From NCBI GenBank assembly GCA_029204225.1, contig CM055114.1, positions 10,315,948 to 10,379,947 of the forward strand: DNA of 64,000 bases, in the 5' to 3' direction. The DNA comes from Diphasiastrum complanatum. Its lineage: Eukaryota > Streptophyta > Lycopodiopsida > Lycopodiales > Lycopodiaceae. Position 1 is the stretch's first letter; each line of letters begins with the position of its first letter. The notes under the pieces were generated by a model that searched no databases, was not told the origin of the DNA, and saw only the letters and a list, made by a program, of their open reading frames with translations. Positions 12,571-23,528 of the stretch are shown one piece after another. The translations under genes and the position numbers were made by a program.

Positions 12571-14460
12571 CAGATCAGCATTGGTTGTTGAAGACCATTT
12601 GGCCGATGAGATTTCAATTGAGGCTTCAGTTCAATGATAGCATTATGGATGAAGTTGGAAAAATATTAGACACTACATTGCTTCAGGGGGCATGTGACTT
12701 TTCTAGCATCAGTAGAGAAGCATATGCAACAATGTTTAAGATGATAAAATAGGCATTCGCACAGGTAAATATTAAAAAGTTTCCAATCCCACGACCATTT
12801 CATCTTTTTTTTAAAAAGACATTTTAAACCAAGCTATGCAGACAATAGTTGGTAATTCATCTCATATCAATGAAGTGTATTGCTCGAAAGGAGAAAGTCT
12901 AGTTTATAACAATTTCAACAATTTATTTATTGACATTAATCAGTTATTAACATTCATCATAAATTTCTACGGTATTACAAATGAGAATGTCAATAACAAG
13001 TTGATAGTTGTTCTAAAGTTAGATGAGTTTGAAATCATAAAAGGACAAAAAATGAAAGAGTTACTCTCATGATCATGAACGGAGCACTTTCAAATTCAAA
13101 GGCCCAGAAGGCCTCAATTTTAGTGTTCAATCAGAAAATGATATCTGGTGGTTGGCAGCAATTCAGGTATAGCAGTTCCTTTGCACAATAGATAGGAATA
13201 ATCATTTGAATATGGATTTCATATGGAAAATCTTATTTGTGTTAATATTATGAGGCTAATCACGTTTTTGTATTCTCTTCTAGGTGATGAAAGAAGACCA
13301 TAACATTCTCTCATGGATATTTAATAGAACGTCATATCCTGCCACCATAAAAAATCACATGGAGGGAGTTCCATTCAATATTCCTAGAATTGGCACTTTC
13401 AACATTGAATGGCATTTAGCAAGAGATCCGAAGACATTAAAATGTATATTCAATGTATCTCATGGCGCTAACTCTAAACACCTTGTTTGTACTGCATGAA
13501 AATAGCAAAAGACATGACAAGGAGTACATGAATATCAAGAGATCGAGAAGATCCTAATTGGAAACCTGTACTATCGATTCCTCTATGAAATGTTCATATC
13601 TGTGCATTGCATGTGGAGGTGCGTATTATAGAAAAAATAATATATCTTCACATCTTGTTTGCATGGAATTTTGAGCCAAAGGCCTCTGCGAAGGAGGCTA
13701 TTTCCAGATTAGAGGATGTGTTGTTCAAAGCAGGCTTACATAACGGCCACGTTAAAATAAAAAAAGATGACAAGCTATCAGGTAAAACAGGAAATATTCC
13801 ATGCAAGCCAAGCATTGGAGGATCTAAAGCTCGAAGATTTTTATCAAATTATTTTGGCAAACAATTCAAGGTTCAATACACGGTTTGGAAAGAAATTACT
13901 GCAGCATCTCAAGATTTCGAGAGGTTCTACTCATATACGCAAAGTAGAAGTTTGAAAAAAGTTAGACAACATGGTGAAATACTTGAGAAAAGATAAATTT
14001 TCAAATACTGATGTACAAATGATATAGAAAACAACCAATAAATTTGTGGATGCAGTTCAAAGTGCATGGGGTGTTGATCATATAACACATTATATGGTAA
14101 GATTTTGATTTTACACTACGATAGACAAATATGTGCAATTAAATTAGATACTTTTGGTACTGATTTAGATTATGTTTTTATGACATGCAGCACATATTAC
14201 GACATCATTTGACATTATTTGCAAGAAATAGTGGAAGTCTTAGCATATGGTCATCGCAAGGAATGGAAAAATCACATTGGCAAGCAAGAGCGACATTTCA
14301 TAAAAGTACACAACATGGCGGGACTAGCACAAAAAACAGCTATATACTACAACTTTTTCAATGGTTTTACAGAAGAATCCAAATTCGTCATAATACAAAA
14401 CCGACGGATTATAAAAAATTTCAAAAAGCATGCAAATTTATACAAGCCAGTAGGCTATAG
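12571..14460 (+). pseudogene. Decayed DDE/RNase-H-like transposase of an uncharacterised family
   Basis: Segments in order: HWLLKTIWPMRFQLRLQFND (12,571-); VVLKLDEFEIIKGQKM (about 13,010-13,055), offering a first acidic residue; an exon ending at 13,166 with SENDIWWLAAIQ, a 117-bp GT-AG intron, and an exon from 13,284 with GTFNIEWHLARDPKTLKC, offering a second acidic residue, then SHGANSKH and, one frame over, CLYC; VHICALH, then GGSKARRFLSNYFGKQFKVQ (13,607-13,996); a 94-bp intron (14,097-14,190); and HILRHHLTLFARNSGSLSIW followed by SSQGMEKSH, offering the final glutamate. From memory, proteins with the GANS(K)-C-x2-C and S-x-QG-x-EK signatures are widespread and unnamed in fungi and cnidarians. 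At least three in-frame stops and several frameshifts show that this copy is dead. Confidence 0.55.
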
Positions 14461-14520
14461 ACACACAATAAAATTTTGTATATTAAATAAAAAAATTTAC
14501 AAAGTACAATTTAGCAGTAT

Positions 14521-16730
14521 CTACTCTGCTTCCGATATTTTCTCCAATGAGAGTTGCGACTTAGAATCATGCAACAATTTTCTTCTTTCGTATGGATCCA
14601 ATAGCTCATAGTTTTCATGCTTACTCAGATCAACATAAGCAGCATACAATGCAAAATGAGATGATGTGAGCATGGAATTCACTGGTCCATATCCTAAAAT
14701 TTTAACCGCAATTATGTCCTCCAAGAAAATGAGATCGTGCCTTGATTGCCATAATCATAGTTTCACCATGTTGATGAAAGTTTGAATGGACAACACTTAT
14801 CGCATTATTCTTGAAGAACTTTAGATAGTGCCCCAGTGCATGATCTCTTGAAAATTCTCCAGCAGAAGATCTCTGCCCTCCTCAACGAATTGGGAAATCA
14901 TCAAGGAAAATTGTTTCCTGAAATGATAAAAAACAAAGTAAGCTCCAATATATAATCTGACATAACGAATCTACTAGTACGTGATAAGATACAAAAACTT
15001 ACGCATTCGGCTTTGTCTTCCCTGATTACTGTCTTTCAGGTTGCTCAAGATGCAGATCTTATTTTAAAGGATCAAAAAGGGATAAAAGTCCTTCTTAATA
15101 CAGAGGAAGGCAATATTATAGCAGAGTCTTCTTGTCTTAAAAGGCATTGAGGCCCTTCCCGAAACAGAGGAGGGCGAGATTATAGAAGGAGTTGTTCCCT
15201 TATCATTTCCTAATACTGATAAAGAAAATATAGAAAAATTGATTGGATAGAGATCTATTTGTAAATAGAGACACATCAAAAAAAAAATACAATCATTTTA
15301 TATGTAAACAACTCGTTTATGGGTTTTTTTTATTGATATCAACATAGATTCTTACAATCAGATTGTGTCCATAGTGTAATATTGGAATGCAATTTTCTAT
15401 ATTGATAAAAAGACATGATGATTGGCATGTATTTGCTGATAGTGAATCTCAATGTTCTTCCATAAGTTGGATCGTTTCGCCAATATCTCTGTATTTGATC
15501 TCAAGCTCATGTCTTTTACGTTCCTGCATAAAACTAGTACAAAGTTAGTTACAATTAGTACAGAGATTGTATTGGAAAGTTTTGAATGAAACTATTCATA
15601 AAAGATCGAGTGTTTACAGTTACTTATGAGTTTACCATTGAAAATGAATTTGAAGTCTGAAAGTACATCATCTTGTAGGAGCAATAGTTTCCGCCGAATG
15701 TAGTTTAGACTCCAATCTTCTTCCACCTCAACACATGTCAAAACGACATCATTGTATATAATTTCAATAAATTTTCGTTTTGATTGTCCACTGGCTTCCA
15801 AGTCTTGATCGAGTGGCACCCATTTACCTTTATTTATTATCCATCTTTGATAGTGGAAGCATAAGCTCAACATTTGTTTTTCAATTTGATAACGGAAGCA
15901 CATGGAAGACATTTTAATTCTGCATTTGATTTCTCCATCTGATCTTTTGTCCCAGCCTTCATCCATAAGTTCAAATAATAAACTATGTGATAATTTTTTG
16001 CATACAAACATCGTTGGAGTTTAATTTTTTACATCATTATATATCTTGCATTAAAATGATTCTGAAACTGTAGCATCTGGTGCAATCCATTCATCACTTT
16101 CAAAACTAGGTAATGGAATTGGTACTATTTGTCCAAAATTTTCTTTTGTATCAGGAATGTACATTCATTCATTAAAAAAAAATCTCACTATCAGCTACAT
16201 CTTTTGTAGTTCTACCTCGATATTGCAGTTGTCCAATATCAGTGTGAATAACATTTAACACACCTGCTAAAGATCCACTCGGCTCCCATTCAATTATGTT
16301 GGATGGATACAAATCTGCAAGAGAAAAATGATCAGATTGGCAAGTTTTTATTAGATATTTACGAATGACAAAAATCAAAGTATTCAAAAATATCAATACT
16401 ATCAATACTCACAGTTGCTTTTTTTTCCTTATCTTGACAGTTGAATCCTTGCACATTTATCTCTGAATGCATATATACATGTTGGACTAGAATTTCAAAA
16501 ATAGATTTTCCTCCGAATGATGTTCTGAAATCCAAAATTCTGGCCTTCCAATAAGATTGAAATGATAGTTTTGACCATTTCCTTTTTCGAAATATTCCTC
16601 TTGATGATGGATGCATCAAAACCCAAGAGTTTTTTGAATATTTTCTTGGCACCCATAATCCATTATCATCTGTCTCGTTGAATAGAAACACATAGTCGAT
16701 TGAGGAGCACGGCTTCCTTGATGGCGCCAT
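14521..16730 (-). pseudogene. Second gene of the candidate transposon, function unknown
   Basis: A minus-strand gene convergent with the transposase-like gene. The first exon starts MAPSRKPCSSIDYVF at 16,730 and runs to about 16,410. It is followed by an intron ending in CTCTTGCAG and an exon from 16,314 with LYPSNIIEWEPSGSLAGVL. One frameshift later the frame ends in an acidic tail (PSFESDEWIAPDATVSESF) near 16,050. A further block at 15,592-16,011 contains CVEVEEDWSLNYIRRKL and DFKFIFNGK, which looks like a ubiquitin-fold (beta-grasp) stretch. A last block (14,521-14,917) follows a good 3' splice site and contains DHALGHYLKFFKNNAISVV, then LHDSKSQLSLEKISEAE. It may be one gene or two. I recognise no family with confidence. 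Confidence 0.4.
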
Positions 16731-16844
16731 TCGTAATTTGCATGCAAAAATCTGAAACTATGAACTATGAATTTGAAAATTTGCGTAGACAAAAAGCCAT
16801 GAATCTGAAAAAATGTGTTAGCAAAAATTTGAAACACTGATCTA

Positions 16845-16853
16845 TTTGGCGCC
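16845..16853 (+). promoter_or_regulatory. E2F-type site upstream of the transposon minus-strand gene
   Basis: TTTGGCGCC matches the plant E2F consensus TTTSSCGC. It lies about 115 bp upstream of the ATG at 16,730 of the minus-strand gene, a normal promoter distance. Motif match only. Confidence 0.35.
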
Positions 16854-17093
16854 ACAAATTAGCTCTGGTTAACCATGTTAACCATGATTTGACAATGCAT
16901 ATACATTAATGGTACATTGATTTTCTCATCTCAACCATCTATCATATTCATTTTCAATATTTTTGGGTCTCTTTGGGCAGTGATGAGCTGGAAGGGCAGG
17001 CCTCATCAACCAATAGCATTTTCACATATTGTCCGACGAAACCGCAATATATTTTAAAAGTTTTTATTTTATTTATATTTGAATAATTCTACG

Positions 17094-17524
17094 TGTATTT
17101 CTGCAGAGTGTCGTCTGTGTAGTATCCCGTGTAAAACTACAATGTCGGGTTTCTCATCTTTTTGTCACCTGTCAAAAACTACGAGGAAAAATACAATGTC
17201 ACATTTTTTGTCTTTTTCACTTGTCAGAAACTGCATGTAAAAATGCAGTGTCGCATTTTTCCCTAATTGTCACTTGTCAAAAACTGCATGTAAAAATGCA
17301 TTTTTCGCAAAAAGTGTCGCTTTTCTGGGCTTGATTGGCCCAAAAACAACTTGCATAATTGTCGCTAAACACTTAGTTGCTCAGGAAGCCAAAATATTAG
17401 CGACAAAGTCAAGTATCGGGTTTTTTGCTTGTGGAAAAACCTTAATAAAAATGCAGACTGTGGTGACAATCAGAGAAATAAGAAGGGTTGTTGGGATGAG
17501 TAGGAGTTAGATTAAATTCCAACA
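17094..17524 (-). mobile_element. 5' LTR of copia A, second part
   Basis: This matches 6,066-6,621 from GTGTATTTCTGCAGAG to the terminal AAATTCCAACA, with internal minisatellite units and a 60-bp segment missing. Together with 10,543-11,375 it makes up the right-hand LTR of copia A. Confidence 0.8.
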
Positions 17525-17533
17525 ATTATATGA

Positions 17534-17538
17534 TATAT
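17534..17538. repeat. Left target site duplication of element C (TATAT)
   Basis: TATAT lies directly before the TG of the left LTR and is repeated at 23,524-23,528 directly after the CA of the right LTR. Confidence 0.85.
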
Positions 17539-17963
17539 TGTTGTGGGTATTTACTACACAATAATAAACAAGTGGGTCCCACCACTTAAAATACTGTTGG
17601 CCAAGCCTTAACTAGTGGGCCTCGCCACAATACAGTGTACAGTAGCATAATAAGTGCGAGGGCACTGGCGTCCTGTGTGTGTAAGCCCAACCCAATGAGC
17701 ACACTAGCTAAATAGATTAAGTTGTGTTCTAGTGACTTGGGCCCCAGGTGTAAATAATTAAGTTTGTGGCCCAAGTTCACAAAGTCAAGTTGAAAAATAA
17801 GGAATCTAAGTTGCACAAAGTAGAACTCACATGAATCATGTGAGTGCCCTTGTGCTTTCTTAGTTCCATTAGATTTAAGTTGTATTTATTTTAAAGGCTT
17901 GGATTAGAATCCTTGCCCCAATGAAGTGGCCAATGAGAGTGAAGGAGGCTCACCTCTTAACTC

Positions 17964-17970
17964 TATAAGA
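17964..17970 (+). promoter_or_regulatory. TATA box of LTR C
   Basis: TATAAGA in a CTCTATAAGAGGG context, conserved in the right LTR at 23,146-23,152. It lies about 50 bp before an AATAAA signal, so the terminally redundant R region is short. Confidence 0.6.
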
Positions 17971-18017
17971 GGGAGCAATTTCCTTTGTATTGTATCATCT
18001 TCCATTCTCATTCTAAT

Positions 18018-18155
<138 letters not shown>

Positions 18156-18344
18156 GTTGGGATAGAATAGCTTTGGGTAGGCGCTCGAGCCTCCAAAGCC
18201 TTTCTTAACCAAGTCATTCTCTCTCTCCCTCTCTCCACTCTCTTTCTCCTCTCTCTCCTCTCCCTCTCTCTTCTTGCTATGCAGGTGAAGGCGAGGTTGC
18301 CGCCCCCAACAACAAACTCCTATGCTACATCGATGACACAACAG

Positions 18345-18362
18345 TGGCGTCGTTGCCGGGGA
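18345..18362 (+). other. Gypsy-type primer binding site of element C
   Basis: TGGCGTCGTTGCCGGGGA, one base after the LTR. It is close to the TGGCGCCGTTGCCGGGGA site used by many plant Ty3/gypsy elements. Confidence 0.8.
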
Positions 18363-18779
18363 GCGCCACACACTCATTTCGTCGCATAGCTTTCTTACTC
18401 TCTTCCTCTTTTTAAGGGTAGAATAATGTGAGTAGTGTTAGTGTTTTTGCCATTTTTTGTGATTTTTTGCTTGTTTGCACTGTTGGGAGAGATTGTGGGG
18501 TGGGAGGATCAGTTTCAAGCACCCAATCCCTTCAAATAATCCAAAAAACCCCATAAAAATTCAAAAAAACACTCAAAATCTATTTTTGGAGGGAAAAAGA
18601 GAGGTAAAATCTCAGCAGATTTTGATTTCTCAAAAACCAGCAAGAACTAACCTTCGTAGGACTGGTCGCAGCTCCAGGGTATTGTTTCAGACTTGCATAA
18701 AAGCCTGCAAAGGTTACTTCCCAATAGATTTTGAAAAAACAGAGAAAAACCTATAAAAATTTAAAAATCCCTTGTAAAA

Positions 18780-20070
18780 ATCAAAAAAAAAATATCAAAA
18801 CTCAAAACTAACCTTCGCAGAGCTATCTGAAGTTCCATCTCACTGAGACAAGGATACAACGAAGTCTACAAGAGTTAAATCCCAAAAAAAGTGCCCCTGT
18901 GAAGTTTCCCAAGAGTAAAAAGTGGCCTAGAACCTTCTCAGACAACAAATTTTTGAGTTTCCTTGGGAAGTAACATTTGCATAGCTATCTGAAGTTCCAT
19001 CTCACTGAGACAAGGACACAGAGAAGTCTGCGAGAGTTAGATCCCAAAAAAACTACCCCTATGAAGGTTCCCAAGAGCAAAAAGTGGCCTAGAACCTTCT
19101 CAAATAGCAAATTTTTGAGTTTCCCTAGAATTAACTCTCGCATGTTAGTAAGCAGGTGGATCTGACTCAGATACAAGCACATGCCAGCCTACGAAGATTA
19201 GTTTCTAGAAAATCTCAAAATTTGACAAAAAAAACCCCAAAAAAATGCCCTTTTAAAGATTTTTTGAGTTTCCTTGGGAAGTAACTCTCACAGCTTGGTG
19301 AGCAGGTGAATTTGACTCACATACAAGTGCATACCAGTCTGCAAGGGTTCATTTCTAGAAAATCTTAAAATTTTACCAAAAAATTGCACTTTTTTAAAGA
19401 TTTTTTGAGTTTCCTTGGGAAGTAACTCTTGCAGCCTGGTGAGCAGGTAAATCTAACCCGAATACAAGTGCATAGTAGTCTGTGAGGGTTTGTTCCCAAA
19501 AAATCTTAAAATTTTGCAAAAAAAACCTCCAGAAATTGCACTTTTCTCAAGATTTTTTGAGTTTCCTTGAAAATTAACTCTTGATGCTTGGTGAGAAGGT
19601 GAATTTGACTTAGATACAAGTGCATACCTGTCTGCAAGAGTTTGTTCCCAGAAAATTTTAAAATTTTGCAAAAAAAATCCCCCAAAAATGCACTTTTTTA
19701 AAGATTTTATAAGTTTCCTTGGGAAGTAACTCTTGCAGCTAGGTGATCAGGTGAATATGACTTAGATACAAGTGCATACCAGTCTGCAAGAATTCATTCC
19801 CAGAAATCTAAAAATTTTGCAAAAAAAACCCCCAAAATTTGCATTTTTTTCAAGTTTTTTTGAGTTTCCTTGGGAAGTAACTCTCACAAGTTGGTGAGTA
19901 GGTGAAACTGACTTAGATACAAGTGCATACTAGTCTGGAAGGGTTTGTTCCCAGAAAATCTTAAAATTTTGCAAAAAAATTCCCAAAAATGCACTTTTTC
20001 CATGATTTTTTGAGATCTGCTGAGAAGTAACCTTTGTAAAGAGTTTTATAAATAGATCTAACTAGATCCG
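18780..20070 (+). repeat. About eight tandem repeats of ~150 bp in the element C leader
   Basis: Degenerate units share GAGTTTCCTTGGGAAGTAAC, a segment like GAGCAGGTGAATCTGACT, then AGATACAAGTGCATACCAGT and an A/C-rich stretch (AAAAAACCCCCAAAAATGCA). The GAGTTT anchor recurs near 18,955, 19,117, 19,266, 19,407, 19,559, 19,711, 19,862 and, diverged, 20,012, giving spacings of 141-162 bp. No reading frame is conserved across units, so this is non-coding. Confidence 0.85.
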
Positions 20071-20649
20071 GCTACTGTAAAAAATTTGTGAAGATCCAAT
20101 GGTTAGATTTAGAAATATCTAAAAAAAAGTGGCAAAAAGTGCCAAAAAACTGACTTTTTTCAAGATCCTGACAAATCTGTGCATCAAGAACTCTTGGAGG
20201 ACTCACATTATCTAGAAATGGTCCAAATATAGCTACTATAGGAGGGTTGAACAGATTCACTCAGATCTGAAGAAATCTCAAAAAAAAAAAAAAAACCACA
20301 AAAAACCAAGAAAAGGGGCTAAAATCACACTGTTAGCCAACTGAAACTGATCAGATCTTGCCAAATCTAGGTTGCAGTCACATCATCTATTAAGATCCAA
20401 CATCCCTAGACTGAATCAAGTGAATGAACCTCAGATCAAGCTGATCAGTTCCCTCCACATCAACCACTATCCATCCATCATTCTTTTGTCCCATCTCTAT
20501 TCCATCTTCTATCTCCATCTCTGCTAGATAAATCTTTTTTTGTCTCTATTCTCATCCATACTGATCCACTGTTTACCGATTCTCTTCTCTTCTTCTTCTT
20601 CTTTTTCTTCTTCTCCATCTCCCAAAAAAAAAGAAAAAGGGTTGGAACA

Positions 20650-22536
20650 CCAGAGTCATTGAACATACCTTGAAGCAATTCACCAACCAGCTACTTTGTG
20701 ACATTCTAGTGCTGAACTATGGAGACCACCAATGCAGGTTTATCTAAACTAAAAAAGTTCCCTAATGAAACAATCCAAGACTACACCTACTGAATCATCC
20801 AATTAGTGAAGGACTGTAATCCACCGATTCCGAAACGGATCGCCATGGCAAAATACTATGCTGGACTTCCCAAAAGAATCAGATCTGGTATAACAGAATT
20901 AGCATCCGATGTGTCACCTATACAACTCTGTAAGGATGCTGCCATGATGGAAATCTCACAAGGGATGAGGGATTTTCCCTATCGCTTTGATGAATCATCA
21001 GATGGGGAATCAGAAGAACAGAGGTCAACAATGAACAATGACCCTACAAGAATGGGAACTTGTGGGAGGCAACAACGTGTAGCAAAGTCAAGCAGATCAA
21101 GTGCAGCGGAAGACCAAGAACCTTGCACTTCAAGTTCAAGCCATCATCGAGCTTATGCTCGCATAGTCAATTTTCTTGAAAAGGATGAATGTACCTTCTG
21201 CTTTGGAGATCATCCAAGTACCAAGTGTCCAATCAAGAATCCGCACTTATTAAAAGGATAAAATGCAGAGCAACAAGTTCGTCGATGGCAAGATTCAGCG
21301 GTTCAAGGAGCTCATCCAAAGGATGGATGTCAGATAAACCCACCTAAATCATGAGCTTCTTCAACAACTCGTGGCAAGGCAGAAGTTTTGGTTATATCCT
21401 CTTGCATGTCACCAAACTTAATGGAGGACCATAATAGCCTACTAGTCTACTTTGTGAAAGATCCTAAGGGAAATCTATTACCAGTGTATGTCTATCAACT
21501 TAGAGACGATGGTGTATTGCACTCGGTAAGATGCTATGGATGCAGAGGAAAACACCGTCGTGTTGAATGTCCACGTCGAGGGAATCCATCAACATTTGAT
21601 CCCTCATGTTCACAATGCGGAGTTAATCATGGATGCTAAGATTGCCCGATGAGAAATTCACAAATAGCCAAGAGGCATCTAGCCTATGTAGACCGACATG
21701 CACCTGTGGTGACACTTTTGCCTCGAACGCACTATAAAAGAAAAATCTTGGTGCCATGGGGTTATGAAGCGAGTGACGAAGAGGGCAATCTCGCAAAAGT
21801 CCCAAAGTACACAAAGATACCCTTGGGCAAACAAGTAAAACCATCACAGAGAAGACAGAGATGGTAGAATCCATCACGCCAATGGTAACTAAGAAAGTCA
21901 AGAAATTGGCATCCGATGAAGTCCAATGGATTTTACCAAGTCTCTTGGCGCAATCACTGCAAAGAATTCTTAGTGATGAATTACCAAAGGGACTAGCGTC
22001 AACAAAGCAACTTGAAGGCAATTCAGCACAAGATCCAAGGAACAGTGCCATCATGTAGCCTTCAACGGGGAAGTGCAATGACCAAGGGAAGACTAAAGTT
22101 GATGATTGTCCCTCAACGAGCAAGATTCAACCAAAGTCTCATTGTTCCATAATGCAGCAACCCAAATCCGGGTATATCCACTCTTCAAAGGCCAAATCCA
22201 TGAAATCCAAGCCCAAATACGTCTCTAGTACAACAAGCACCAGTGCCTACAATGAAAAAGCCTTGTCCTCAATCTATGATATTGACTGCTGAGGAAAGTC
22301 GTCAGGTTATGGCATACCTCGAATACCTGGACAGACCAGAAAGTCAAGCTAGCACGTCATATTTATCTTACAATTTCGGGGAATCTATGACATTGGGACC
22401 AGTTGCGCCGATCTATGAGAATCCATTATATCAACAAGATTTATCTTGGAATCCTCTGATGGAATGCCTCGACTACCCAATTGTCAATGAACAAGGTTAT
22501 CCGGTATGGCCACCAGACCCTTATGGGTATTATTGA
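20650..22536 (+). pseudogene. Broken gag of element C with zinc knuckles
   Basis: The frame from about 20,720 reads LSKLKKFPNETIQDY, then after a stop LVKDCNPPIPKRIAMAKYYA and ITELASDVSPIQLCKDAAMM, a capsid-type gag core. It is followed by a zinc-knuckle-like CTFCFGDHPSTKC (about 21,190-21,230), a second one CYGCRGKHRRVEC (about 21,530-21,570) and a half-formed third, CSQCGVNHGC. Further proline-rich frames run to 22,536. Stops at about 20,787, 21,259, 21,637 and 21,865 break it. The N-terminal part of gag is missing. Confidence 0.7.
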
Positions 22537-22723
22537 AAATCTGGCAAGTCTAGGTTCTTGCTAATCAACAACCAATAAAGCCTCAGGTTTTATGTAAGCA
22601 AATTCTATCCACGCTTTTCCTGAAGCACCCATGTCCCAGCAATAAAAGAACCGACAACAGCGCCCCTTCATGACAGTTGCAGCCTAGTGCCGAGGGACCG
22701 GCACTACGTTGGGCCGTGGACCC

Positions 22724-23523
<800 letters not shown>

Positions 23524-23528
23524 TATAT

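Larger units (their letters stand above)
11376..17093. mobile_element. Candidate unclassified DNA transposon inside the copia A LTR
   Basis: About 5.7 kb that interrupts the 5' LTR of copia A. It carries two convergent, intron-containing, decayed genes: a transposase-like gene on the plus strand (about 11,870-14,460) and an unrecognised gene on the minus strand (14,521-16,730). The ends are inferred only from where LTR similarity stops and resumes. I could not identify clear terminal inverted repeats; GCCCAAAGA occurs inverted near both ends (about 11,386 and 16,975), which may be chance. No target duplication is visible because some LTR sequence is missing. Confidence 0.55.

Noticed and set aside
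11380-16985. GCCCAAAGA inverted near both ends of the candidate transposon as terminal inverted repeats
   Set aside because: Only nine bases match, and they lie at unequal distances from the inferred ends; this can be chance.
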